Shown: positions 7,170 to 13,292 of the stretch, piece by piece
Position numbering within the stretch: position 1 is the stretch's first letter
Layout: every line of letters begins with the position of its first letter
NCBI GenBank assembly: GCA_002329365.1
Contig: DCUB01000005.1
Coordinates: forward strand, 86,783 to 100,074
Length of the DNA stretch: 13,292 bases
Reading direction: 5' to 3'
Source of the DNA: Ruminococcaceae bacterium UBA1425
Lineage (GTDB): Bacteria > Bacillota > Clostridia > Oscillospirales > Acutalibacteraceae
Notes under the pieces: model-generated
The model's input: the letters and a program-made list of their open reading frames with translations, nothing else
The model's database searches: none
Told to the model about the DNA's origin: nothing
Made by a program: the position numbers and the translations under genes

Positions 7170-8135
7170 GTGGACAACAAAAAAAGCATGTCACAAAAAG
7201 AAAAAGACGCTCTGAAGGCAAAAAGAGAAAAAGAACGGCGCGCTCTGGAAAAGAAAAAAAGCGCCGAAAAGCTTGCAAAGCTTAAAGCTGCCGAAAAGGC
7301 AAGAAAGCAGAAGCAAAAAGAAAAAGCAAGGCTGCAAAAACAAAAACAGAAGGAACGTACAGCTAAGGAAAAAGCAAAGGCGGAAATTAAGAAGACTCCG
7401 AAATCAACCGAAATAAAGCCGGCCGATCCTCAAATCACGAAAGCCGCCGAAAACAAAAAAGCTTCACCGAAGCCGAAAAAAGCCGCAAAAAAAACAGATA
7501 AAAAAATTATCTCATCGGCGAAAAAGGCAATTACGTCAGCCGCCCGTTTTATTGATGAAAAGGCAATTAAAAGAATTTCGGCGTTTTTTAAAAAGGCGTT
7601 CAGCGCGAAATACAGGGTTGTATCGATAATCCTCATCGTTTTTATTCTTACGGCATCGGCTGTTCCGACAGGAATATATATTTACCGCAGCCGGCTCATT
7701 TCAACGGTTGCGGACGGATACAACTACTACGGAATTACAGACGACAGGGAAAAGGAAATTGAGATATCTAAAGAAAAGCAGTTGGAACGCGCCGAAGCGC
7801 AAAAAAGGCACGGGCAGAAAAGCAAGTTTATGTTTTTCACAAACACCGAAATAAGCTTCGACAAATGGTATTCGAGCGGCAAGCTGATTTTCGGAAACAT
7901 TGAACAGAACAACTGCGAGCTTGTTATAACAATTTTCGACAAGGAAGGCAAAAACGTTTTATACCGTTCCGACGGAGTAAGACCGGGGTACTACATTCCC
8001 GAAATCCGCCTTTTCGGGCAGCTTGACGTCGGAGAGTATGAAACAAGAATGTTTGTCGCAGGATACGACCCAGACAGCAATACGCTTGTCGGCGTGCAGT
8101 ATGTAAATGTAAAGCTCATTGTCGGAGGTGAATAA
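7170..8135 (+). CDS. Single-pass membrane protein with lysine-rich cytoplasmic arm
   Basis: I do not recognise the family. The GTG at 7170 is chosen because AGGAG lies at 7156-7160 with good spacing; the frame is open further up to 7113. The product has 321 residues. The first ~148 are extremely basic: of the first 78 residues 27 are lysines, in KEKAR/KQKQK-like helical low complexity. A membrane segment at about 150-172 follows (VVSIILIVFILTASAVPTG). The remaining ~149 residues should be outside. The outer domain has FMFFTNTEISFDKWYSSGKL, VLYRSDGVRPGYYIPE, then GEYETRMFVAGYDPD and VQYVNVKLIV, suggesting a beta-sandwich. The next protein carries a related outer domain. Positive-inside topology is an inference from charge. 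The basic arm could bind nucleic acid, anionic lipid or a cytoplasmic partner, and nothing in the sequence chooses between these. Confidence 0.82.
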   Translation: MDNKKSMSQKEKDALKAKREKERRALEKKKSAEKLAKLKAAEKARKQKQKEKARLQKQKQKERTAKEKAKAEIKKTPKSTEIKPADPQITKAAENKKASPKPKKAAKKTDKKIISSAKKAITSAARFIDEKAIKRISAFFKKAFSAKYRVVSIILIVFILTASAVPTGIYIYRSRLISTVADGYNYYGITDDREKEIEISKEKQLERAEAQKRHGQKSKFMFFTNTEISFDKWYSSGKLIFGNIEQNNCELVITIFDKEGKNVLYRSDGVRPGYYIPEIRLFGQLDVGEYETRMFVAGYDPDSNTLVGVQYVNVKLIVGGE

Positions 8136-8136
8136 A

Positions 8137-8703
8137 ATGAGCAGCAGTCGTAAATCGGCTGATGCCGCGGGGAAAAAAAGCAGTCAAAAACAACCGTCAA
8201 AGAGAATAATAGTCACAACAACCGTTCTTGTAATCTGCGTCATGGCAGTGCTTACCTCCGGGCTTTGGGGCAATACGAACGCGGCAAACTGGGCAAAGGG
8301 CTTTTTTGTTGAGGACGGCAAGGTAATGGACGGAACGCTCGAGCTTGAAGGCGTCGAGTCCATTGAAAATGTTCCCGAGGGTGAGGTACGCTTTTACATC
8401 AACAAAAACGTTGTTTTTGAAAACCCATACACGCAAGGGAGCATAATAATTCAAAACCCCGAAAAGTGCGGGTTTATTCTTCAATTCAGGTTTTATGTAG
8501 TAGACGAGTTCGGTCAGGGCAGCCTTGTATACATCTCCGACAAGATAAAACCCGGGCAATATATAAAGGGCGACAAGCTTGACTCAAGGCTTTTTGAGGG
8601 GACATACAACGGGACATATACGGTGTTTGCCTATTCGCCCGATAATCCCGATAAAGTAGTGGGCGAAACGAGCGGTTTTCTGAAAATCATGGTTGAAAAC
8701 TGA
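8137..8703 (+). CDS. Single-pass membrane protein, outer domain related to the 7170 product
   Basis: This 188-residue protein belongs to no family I know. It has a short basic cytoplasmic start (residues 1-23), a membrane segment at about 24-46 (RIIVTTTVLVICVMAVLTSG) and an outer domain from about 47. That domain aligns by eye with the one in the previous gene product. VRFYINKNVVFENPYTQGSI corresponds to FMFFTNTEISFDKWYSSGKL, VYISDKIKPGQYI to LYRSDGVRPGYYI, and the C-terminal FLKIMVEN to VNVKLIV. The two genes therefore look like an ancient tandem duplication. ATG 8137 has GGAGGTG at 8124-8130 and lies one base after the stop of the previous gene, so the two proteins are likely made together and may pair. 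The frame can be read from a GTG at 8119, but the ribosome binding site favours 8137. It is the last gene before a terminator. Confidence 0.84.
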   Translation: MSSSRKSADAAGKKSSQKQPSKRIIVTTTVLVICVMAVLTSGLWGNTNAANWAKGFFVEDGKVMDGTLELEGVESIENVPEGEVRFYINKNVVFENPYTQGSIIIQNPEKCGFILQFRFYVVDEFGQGSLVYISDKIKPGQYIKGDKLDSRLFEGTYNGTYTVFAYSPDNPDKVVGETSGFLKIMVEN

Positions 8704-8734
8704 ACAAGATATTAAAAAGTGCTGTAATAAAAAG

Positions 8735-8783
8735 AACGGTCAAGACAAATCCCTGCAATCTGCAGGTAAAGGTCTTGACCGTT
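8735..8783. terminator. Bidirectional intrinsic terminator
   Basis: A 12-base perfect inverted repeat (AACGGTCAAGAC at 8735-8746, GTCTTGACCGTT at 8772-8783) encloses a 5x5 internal loop. Inside that is a 6-bp stem (CCTGCA 8752-8757 with TGCAGG 8761-8766) with a three-base loop. On the plus strand it is followed by TTTT (8782-8785). On the minus strand it is followed by TTCTTTTT. It lies between the 3' ends of two convergent genes (8703 and 8827), so it most likely ends both transcripts. Confidence 0.88.
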
Positions 8784-8826
8784 TTGAAATTAAAGGTTTG
8801 ATACAGCCCTTAAATTTTAGCGTTTA

Positions 8827-9951
8827 CTACGCAAATCTGAATCCGAAGGCTTTAAGCAATGCCCGCAAAAACTGCTGAAAAACAGAAACGTTATTTTGGG
8901 GAACGGCGTACTCGACAAGCTCGGATTTAAATATGCCGTACGGCTTTGCTTCAATTACAGCCAATCCGACGTATTTGCCCGATGACTGGGTGAATGTGAA
9001 CGAGGCATAGCCGCTGCGGTCGGTGTAGGAGCTGCCGACTAATTTCATACTCTTTTCGCCCGGCTTGCCCGTATAGAAATTGACCTTTAAAGGGCCGGCC
9101 GGCCAATTGTTGGCATCAACCGCGGTGCCGGAATTATCCACGACTCTGACAGCGACGTTATAGGTTACGGTTGATTTCCTGCCTGCTTCAACAGAAGCTT
9201 TTAGCGCCAGCGTAAGCTCGGCCTTCGGCACGGTAAAATAGATTTGAGGGGAATACAAAGCCTCGCTGTTTGAAAAAGCCAATACGGCGCCGCCGGCGTA
9301 GTCGCCCGGCGGGACGGGTACCGAGAGCTTTGCTTCGCCGTTAATCAGATATGCGCTGCCGACTGGCTCCGTTGGATACGCATCTACCAAAGGATTGCCG
9401 ATGAAGAAGCTGACCAAAAGAGGCTTTCCCACAGGCTGCTGCTGAGTATAGCTGTCGGGGTATATTAGCTTTGCGTTAAAGGTTACGTTGTTGTTTGTGT
9501 TGCCTGAAATGCCTCTGTTGAGCTCTGCGGTAAGGGTAAGCACGGGCGCGTCCAAAGCCTTTACCTCATAGTAAAACACGTTTGAGAATATCTGACCGAG
9601 TGTTTTACTGTTTATAATCGCTCCGCCCGCGTACTTGCCGGGGTTCTGCCATGTGCCTAAAACGGCATATCCCTTTTCATCGATTGTCGCGCTGCCTAAA
9701 AACTCGTGCGGATAAACGCAAAGCATGGGGTTTCCCGTGTAAAAATCTACGGTAACTCCCTTTAAATCGTTTATCGTCATGTACCTGTCATCAACAAACG
9801 CGATAAATTTTACATTGGTTTTACAGTTTTCGTCAACTTCAACCAGCAGAGTTAAGCGCGGTTCGGGTGACGCGAAATCGGCCGCGAAAACGGATGTAGC
9901 CGTCAGGAGAATAAAACAGAAAGCCGAAATTAGTGCGAGAAGCTTTTTCAA
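8827..9951 (-). CDS. Secreted protein with three Ig-like repeats
   Basis: This 374-residue exported protein has a classic Sec signal peptide (MKKLLALISAF..., cut expected after VFA at residue 23), unlike the SipW-type signals across the terminator. Three repeats of about 100 residues follow (about 33-131, 138-242, 246-351). Each opens with LTL, has FY/FF-x-G-N/K-P in the middle, then (L/V)GS and a (P/S)(P/S/G)GKY-(A/V)G-like turn before a final YxV strand. These look like bacterial Ig-like beta-sandwiches. The last 23 residues (NVSVFQQFLRALLKAFGFRF) look like a basic amphipathic helix that could associate with membrane or wall. No LPXTG is present. The start is TTG 9949-9951 with GGAGGTGG at 9958-9965. 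It has its own promoter and probably forms a single-gene unit. Function is unknown; an adhesin or envelope-binding protein is a guess. Confidence 0.85.
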   Translation of the reverse strand: MKKLLALISAFCFILLTATSVFAADFASPEPRLTLLVEVDENCKTNVKFIAFVDDRYMTINDLKGVTVDFYTGNPMLCVYPHEFLGSATIDEKGYAVLGTWQNPGKYAGGAIINSKTLGQIFSNVFYYEVKALDAPVLTLTAELNRGISGNTNNNVTFNAKLIYPDSYTQQQPVGKPLLVSFFIGNPLVDAYPTEPVGSAYLINGEAKLSVPVPPGDYAGGAVLAFSNSEALYSPQIYFTVPKAELTLALKASVEAGRKSTVTYNVAVRVVDNSGTAVDANNWPAGPLKVNFYTGKPGEKSMKLVGSSYTDRSGYASFTFTQSSGKYVGLAVIEAKPYGIFKSELVEYAVPQNNVSVFQQFLRALLKAFGFRFA

Positions 9952-10024
9952 CTCAAACCACCTCCGTAAAAGCTTAATCGTGAATTCACATACTTATAAA
10001 ATTGACAACTATACCTGCATTATA

Positions 10025-10053
10025 ATTATTGCATATTGTGTATTATGTGTCAA
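10025..10053 (-). promoter_or_regulatory. Sigma-A-type promoter of the Ig-repeat protein gene
   Basis: On the minus strand, TTGACA (10048-10053) and AATAAT (10025-10030) are separated by exactly 17 bases. A TGC directly before the -10 box makes it an extended -10. The expected start site is about 10018, giving a leader of about 65 bases before the TTG start. The surrounding bases are AT-rich. A second ATTGACA in the opposite orientation lies at 10001-10007, so the promoter is framed by a 7-base inverted repeat (10001-10007 and 10048-10054). Confidence 0.65.
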
Positions 10054-10119
10054 TATTTATCGGTAATTTTTTATCGTTATTGATATATTTATTTGCAATT
10101 TCGGGCTTTGTTAAATTTC

Positions 10120-11466
10120 TTACAGACGAAAAACCAGCTCTTTAAAAAACCTGCCGCGCTCCTCAAAGGATTCAAACCGGTCAAAGGAGCTTGTGGCTGG
10201 AGAAAGCAGCACAACGTCGCCCGCCTCTGCAAGCTTTGCGGCTGCCGCAACGGCTTCCTCCATAGTGTAAACCACTGTTCCGCGGTCGCCGACAAGCTCC
10301 CTCACAAGCCTGTTGCCGCATTGCCCGAAGCCGATAACCTTTTTTACGTTGCTGCCGAGCCGGTCCCGAAGATTATCCATTGGCAGACCCTTCTCAAACC
10401 CTCCCACGAGCAGTATCAAAGGCTCGCTGAAGGCTTTTACCGCCGTAGCCGCGGCGTCGGGGTTTGTCGCCTTTGAGTCGTTATAGTATTTAACGCCGTT
10501 GTGCTCCCGCACGAATTCAATGCGGTGCTCAACGCCGTTAAACGAACTGACGATATTGTTGACGGTGTCGGCGCCTATGCCGACGGCGTTTGCTATTGCG
10601 GCGGAAATCATTATGTTCTGGATGTTGTGCGCGCCGACTATTTTTATGTCCTTAAGCGAAACGTACGGAATACCGTCGACATATATTGACTCGTCGTCGA
10701 CTGTACAGTCGGCTTTTTCCGATGTAAGGCTCACGGTTTTTACGGCGCTCCTTACGGGGAAACGTTTTGTGTATTTTAATATATTTACGTCGTCAATGTT
10801 TTTGATGAACAGACATTTTGAATCCATGTTTTTATAAATATTTGTTTTCGACTCGTAATAAGCTTCAACGGAACCCATATAATCGAGGTGGTCGGGTGTC
10901 ATGTTTATTATTGTTGCTATTTCCGGTCTGAACGAGCTTATATGAAGCAGCTGAAAATTGGATATTTCTAAAATTATGTAGTTGTTTTTGTTTTCGAGAA
11001 GGTTTTCCCTTAAAACGACGTCGCAAAGCGGCAGCCCGATATTTCCGGCATAATGTGTGATATCGGGGTATACGCTCCGTATAATTTCATATGTAATCAT
11101 TGTAGTGGTCGTCTTGCCGTTTGTGCCCGTAATGGCGATGTAGTGCTGGGGCATGGCTGCCTGATATGCAAGCTCGATTTCCGTTATTACGGGCACTCCG
11201 GCTTCCTCCAGACGGCTAATGAACCAAAGCTTATACGGAATGCCCGGGTTTTTTACGGCAACGTCATATTCCCTCTCAAAAATCTCGTCGCCCTGACCTA
11301 TGACCTCAACCCCGTTTTGTGTCAGCCACGGCAGCTCGTCAAGCTTTTCCTTCGGCTTTTGCTCCGACAGCGTTACTTCGGCGCCCAGCCTCAGCAGAAG
11401 TCTGACAGCCGCCATTCCGCTCCTTGCAAGACCGAGAACAAGAACCCTTTTTTTATAGTAATTCAC
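10120..11466 (-). CDS. murD: UDP-N-acetylmuramoyl-L-alanine--D-glutamate ligase (MurD)
   Basis: MurD is a cytoplasmic ATP-dependent ligase that adds D-glutamate to UDP-MurNAc-L-alanine in peptidoglycan precursor synthesis. The 448-residue product has all expected parts. These are an N-terminal Rossmann-like region (RVLVLGLARSGMAA), the ATP loop GTNGKTTTT (about 114-122), and ISNFQL with INMTPDHLD and the SKTNIYKNM lysine segment in the central domain. HRIEFV, YNDSKATNPDA and LVGGFEKGLP follow in the C-terminal domain, then LLSPATSSFDRFESFEERG. The length matches the family. I chose GTG 11464-11466 because AGGTGG (11475-11480) sits eight bases upstream. A TTG at 11514 would add 16 residues with no family support and no better ribosome binding site. 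It is not next to other mur genes in this window. The only nearby same-strand genes are a 58-residue protein upstream and the separately promoted Ig-repeat gene downstream. Confidence 0.96.
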   Translation of the reverse strand: MNYYKKRVLVLGLARSGMAAVRLLLRLGAEVTLSEQKPKEKLDELPWLTQNGVEVIGQGDEIFEREYDVAVKNPGIPYKLWFISRLEEAGVPVITEIELAYQAAMPQHYIAITGTNGKTTTTMITYEIIRSVYPDITHYAGNIGLPLCDVVLRENLLENKNNYIILEISNFQLLHISSFRPEIATIINMTPDHLDYMGSVEAYYESKTNIYKNMDSKCLFIKNIDDVNILKYTKRFPVRSAVKTVSLTSEKADCTVDDESIYVDGIPYVSLKDIKIVGAHNIQNIMISAAIANAVGIGADTVNNIVSSFNGVEHRIEFVREHNGVKYYNDSKATNPDAAATAVKAFSEPLILLVGGFEKGLPMDNLRDRLGSNVKKVIGFGQCGNRLVRELVGDRGTVVYTMEEAVAAAAKLAEAGDVVLLSPATSSFDRFESFEERGRFFKELVFRL

Positions 11467-11505
11467 AAGCAAAACCACCTGCGCTTTTCTGTAATTTATT
11501 GTATT

Positions 11506-11535
11506 ATCATACAAAAATTATGCAGGATACGTCAG
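11506..11535 (-). promoter_or_regulatory. Candidate murD promoter
   Basis: On the minus strand, CTGACG (11530-11535) and TATGAT (11506-11511) are spaced by 18 bases, upstream of the GTG start of murD. The -35 box matches four of six consensus bases and the -10 box five. The alternative is read-through from the small gene at 11571-11747, so this is only a candidate. Confidence 0.35.
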
Positions 11536-11570
11536 CTTTAGAATATGCGCAAAACAGGAGAAATGCTCCT

Positions 11571-11747
11571 TTAATGAAACATGTTGTTCTGCTCGGCCTG
11601 CTTGTAAGCTTTTTCGCGCTCAAGGTCGAGCTTGCACATCATCAGTGCGTGCATCTGATTTTTTCTGTATTTCGGCGGAAGATAAAGCCTGCGAAGATTA
11701 TCGTTTATATCCGCAATCCTCGCTTCGAGATACTGCTCCTTGTTCAT
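11571..11747 (-). CDS. Hypothetical 58-residue protein upstream of murD
   Basis: This is a small reading frame on the minus strand, ATG at 11745-11747 to TAA at 11571-11573. The product begins MNKEQYLEARIADINDNLRR, has a LYLPPKYRKNQMHALMM middle and ends KAYKQAEQNNMFH. It looks like a soluble, mostly helical protein with alternating charges, no membrane segment and no cysteine pair (one Cys). A GGAG lies about 13 bases before the ATG, slightly far. Composition looks like real coding sequence: charged residues are mixed with hydrophobic ones in helical periodicity, and no rare low-complexity runs occur. It is followed by a weak AGGAG/CTCCT hairpin and then, 104 bases on, murD in the same orientation, so the two may be co-transcribed. 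I do not recognise the family. Confidence 0.55.
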   Translation of the reverse strand: MNKEQYLEARIADINDNLRRLYLPPKYRKNQMHALMMCKLDLEREKAYKQAEQNNMFH

Positions 11748-11955
11748 TTTTCGTTATTCGCTCCAATCACTGTCAGTATAAAAATAGTATCCTCATTTTT
11801 GCCGATATAATTCATGATAATAAATCCAATTGAAGTATAAAAAACCAAAAAAACAGAAAAGTGTACAAAATAAAGTGATATAAATTATTAAATATATTCA
11901 TGATGAAGAATTTGCGTAAAACGGGCTGAAAACGGCAAAAAGATGATGATTTTTG

Positions 11956-11984
11956 TAGATTTATTCATCCGGATATGCTACAAT
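11956..11984 (+). promoter_or_regulatory. Candidate promoter of the nuoE-nuoF operon
   Basis: TACAAT (11979-11984), preceded directly by TGC, gives an extended -10 box. A poor -35 (TAGATT, 11956-11961) lies 17 bases upstream. An extended -10 often compensates for a weak -35. The predicted transcript starts near 11991 and carries an approximately 80-base leader containing the hairpin at 12006-12039. Confidence 0.5.
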
Positions 11985-12005
11985 AACGGGTGAAATAAAT
12001 AGAAA

Positions 12006-12039
12006 GGCATGTATCCGTGTCGATATGGCGGTACATGCC
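12006..12039 (+). promoter_or_regulatory. Leader hairpin upstream of nuoE
   Basis: GGCATGTA (12006-12013) and TACATGCC (12032-12039) form a perfect 8-bp inverted repeat, extendable by a G-U and a C-G pair towards the loop. It lies in the predicted 5' leader, about 15 bases before the GAGGAGG ribosome binding site. No U tract follows, so it is not a terminator. It could be an mRNA-stabilising stem or a protein-binding palindrome. Confidence 0.45.
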
Positions 12040-12069
12040 GGAATACTCGTAAAGAGGAGGAAAAATTGA

Positions 12070-12567
12070 TTGAAAAAGAGTATCAGTACGCTTCAGTTTG
12101 AAGGCACTGAAACGCAGGAGAAGCAGTTGATGGATATCATCAAAGACTGCGGGAATGACAAAAGCAAGCTGATGTATGTAATGCAGCAGGCGCAATCGAT
12201 ATACGGCTATCTGCCGTATGAGGTTCAGGTTATGATAGCCGAGGGTATGAACGTGCCGCTTGAAAAGGTTTACGGAGTCGCTACGTTCTATTCACAGTTT
12301 GCCCTTTCGCCGAAAGGAAAAAACAACATATCGGTCTGTCTTGGCACGGCATGCTATGTAAAGGGCTCCAAACAGGTTCTTGACAAAATCTGCGAGGTGC
12401 TGAAAATAGGGCCGGGCGAATGCACGCAGGATAAACTCTTTTCGCTTGAGGCATGCCGCTGTGTCGGCGCGTGCGGTCTTGCGCCCGTCATCATGATTAA
12501 CGACGATGTTTACGGAAATCTCGCTCCCGGCGATGTCGAGGGAATTCTCGACAAATACAGGAACTAA
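12070..12567 (+). CDS. nuoE: NuoE/HydC-like thioredoxin-fold [2Fe-2S] subunit
   Basis: This 165-residue cytoplasmic electron-transfer subunit belongs to the NuoE/HydC/HndA family. Such subunits carry one [2Fe-2S] cluster in NADH-linked oxidoreductases and electron-bifurcating [FeFe] hydrogenases. The cluster ligands are visible as C90-x4-C95 (CLGTACYVKG) and C131-x3-C135 (CRCVGACG). The helical N-terminal part with YGYLP and the VYGVATFYSQF signature precede them. The length is typical. The start is TTG 12070 with GAGGAGG at 12054-12060. A TTG at 12066 is in another frame. The nuoF/hydB-like gene follows 30 bases after the stop, as is usual for these complexes. A soluble hydrogenase or NADH:ferredoxin-type complex is likelier than respiratory complex I in a clostridial context. 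The catalytic subunit gene that would decide lies outside the window. Confidence 0.92.
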   Translation: MKKSISTLQFEGTETQEKQLMDIIKDCGNDKSKLMYVMQQAQSIYGYLPYEVQVMIAEGMNVPLEKVYGVATFYSQFALSPKGKNNISVCLGTACYVKGSKQVLDKICEVLKIGPGECTQDKLFSLEACRCVGACGLAPVIMINDDVYGNLAPGDVEGILDKYRN

Positions 12568-12597
12568 TAATTGTAATTGATTTCGGAGGTATCGAGG

Positions 12598-13292
12598 ATG
12601 AAGTCACTCGAAGAATTGAATATAGCCCGCGACCTTGCCAGGAAAAACATGACGGTCAAAAGCGACAACACCGATACTGTGCGGGTTGTCGTGGGTATGG
12701 CTACATGCGGTATCGCGGCGGGTGCGAAGCCTGTGCTTGAAGCATTGGCGGACGAGGTTTCAAAGCTCGGATTAACAAATGTAACGGTTAAGCAGACTGG
12801 CTGTATCGGCATGTGCCAGTATGAGCCTATTGTAGAGGTGCTGGAGCCGGGCAAGGAAAAGGTAACATATGTCAAGGTTAACGCCGAAAAGGCAAGGCTA
12901 ATCGCAGAAAAGCACCTCAAAAACGGAAAAATCGTTTCCGAACACACGGTGGGCGGAGCAATCGACGCTGTTGACGACAGCATTCTTTCCGTCAACAACA
13001 CAGCCTTTTACGCAAAGCAAAAAAGAGCCGCGTTAAGAAACTGCGGCGTTATAGATCCCGAAAGCATAGACGAATATATTGCCGTCGACGGCTTCGCGGC
13101 TCTCGCAAAATGCCTCACGCAATTAAAGCCCGACGAGGTTATCGATATAGTTAAGGCTTCGGGGCTTAGAGGCAGGGGAGGCGGCGGCTTTCCCACGGGA
13201 CTTAAGTGGAGCTTTACGGCGGCAAACAGCGCCGACCAGAAATATGTCGTCTGCAACGCCGACGAGGGCGACCCGGGCGCGTTCATGGACCG
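12598..13292 (+). CDS. nuoF: NuoF/HydB-like NADH-binding flavoprotein subunit, 3'-truncated
   Basis: This is the flavin- and NADH-binding subunit of the complex, cut by the right edge after about 231 codons (family members are usually near 600 residues). Residues 1-120 form a thioredoxin-like ferredoxin domain with three cysteines: C37 in GMATCGIAAGA, and C69 and C73 in GCIGMC. The NuoF core then begins: GLRGRGGGGFPTGLKW (about 190-205) is the glycine-rich FMN/NADH loop and VVCNADEGDPGAF the family signature. ATG 12598 has GGAGGT at 12585-12590. The fused N-terminal domain is usual for clostridial HydB/HndC proteins and not for respiratory NuoF, which supports a soluble NAD(P)H-linked hydrogenase or ferredoxin complex. 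The FeS-binding C-terminus cannot be seen here. Confidence 0.92.
   Translation, partial: MKSLEELNIARDLARKNMTVKSDNTDTVRVVVGMATCGIAAGAKPVLEALADEVSKLGLTNVTVKQTGCIGMCQYEPIVEVLEPGKEKVTYVKVNAEKARLIAEKHLKNGKIVSEHTVGGAIDAVDDSILSVNNTAFYAKQKRAALRNCGVIDPESIDEYIAVDGFAALAKCLTQLKPDEVIDIVKASGLRGRGGGGFPTGLKWSFTAANSADQKYVVCNADEGDPGAFMD

Larger units (their letters stand above)
11748..12069. other. AT-rich intergenic region between divergent transcripts
   Basis: This 322-base stretch separates the minus-strand small gene/murD unit from the plus-strand nuoE-nuoF unit. It contains a candidate plus-strand promoter (11956-11984) and a leader hairpin (12006-12039). The ribosome binding site of nuoE (GAGGAGG, 12054-12060) is also here. 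The left half (11780-11900) is rich in A and T runs and probably holds the minus-strand promoter, but no convincing -35/-10 pair was found. I see no further gene. Confidence 0.6.

Noticed and set aside
7254..7510. Runs of seven or eight A in the lysine-rich gene as programmed frameshift or slippage sites
   Set aside because: The frame continues uninterrupted through a sensible membrane segment and outer domain. The A runs follow directly from lysine codons.
1..8703. Sortase-type LPXTG anchors in the surface proteins
   Set aside because: No LPXTG-like motif with a hydrophobic segment and basic tail is found at any of the C-termini, and no sortase gene is in the window.
10002..10026. Plus-strand promoter TTGACA / TATAAT
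   Set aside because: The spacer is only 13 bases and no plus-strand gene follows.
10093..10837. Plus-strand open frames inside murD
   Set aside because: They are antisense to a full-length MurD with all motifs intact.
11424..11810. Plus-strand open frame of 128 codons across the murD start and the small minus-strand gene
   Set aside because: It overlaps the coding start of murD, has no ribosome binding site, and its sequence shows no domain. The minus-strand frame of 58 codons is more protein-like.
11780..12000. Rex-type operator upstream of the redox operon
   Set aside because: The AT-rich stretch has no TTGTGAA-like inverted arms of the expected spacing.
12564..13001. Minus-strand open frame of 145 codons
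   Set aside because: It lies antisense to the clearly identified nuoF/hydB-like gene and is a shadow of its codon pattern.

Overview
The window looks like a chromosomal segment of a Gram-positive anaerobe of the class Clostridia. The evidence is the set of SipW-type signal peptidases with TasA/camelysin-like substrates, an electron-bifurcating-hydrogenase or NADH-oxidoreductase type nuoE-nuoF pair, murD, strong GGAGG ribosome binding sites and frequent TTG/GTG starts. No mobile element, tRNA, rRNA or CRISPR array was seen. Genus-level identity cannot be read from this sequence.

Region 1 (1-8703, plus strand) is one long, tightly packed gene set for exported surface proteins. It begins inside a large GLUG-repeat protein cut by the left edge. 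Then come a TasA-like protein (2331), two overlapping SipW-family signal peptidases (3073 and 3638), a second TasA-like protein coupled by an ATGA overlap (4162), a third SipW-family peptidase (4782), and two more TasA-like proteins (5283, 6366). The last two genes encode single-pass membrane proteins (7170, 8137) with related outer domains, one of them with a very lysine-rich inner arm. The likely logic is that four small substrates with a shared cleavage-site motif are processed by up to three dedicated Ser/His signal peptidases and assemble at the cell surface. The GLUG protein and the two membrane proteins would act as adhesin, scaffold or anchor. That assembly role is inference.

Region 2 (8704-10119) holds a 12-bp-stem bidirectional terminator and a convergent minus-strand gene. 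That gene encodes a Sec-exported protein with three Ig-like repeats and has its own good promoter.

Region 3 (10120-11747, minus strand) holds murD (peptidoglycan precursor synthesis) and, upstream of it, a 58-residue hypothetical protein.

Region 4 (11748-13292, plus strand) is a 322-base intergenic stretch with a promoter and a leader hairpin. It is followed by nuoE/hydC-like and nuoF/hydB-like genes, the latter cut by the right edge.

The most interesting part is region 1: three divergent SipW-type peptidases interleaved with four substrates in one apparent operon, ending in a paired membrane module I do not recognise.
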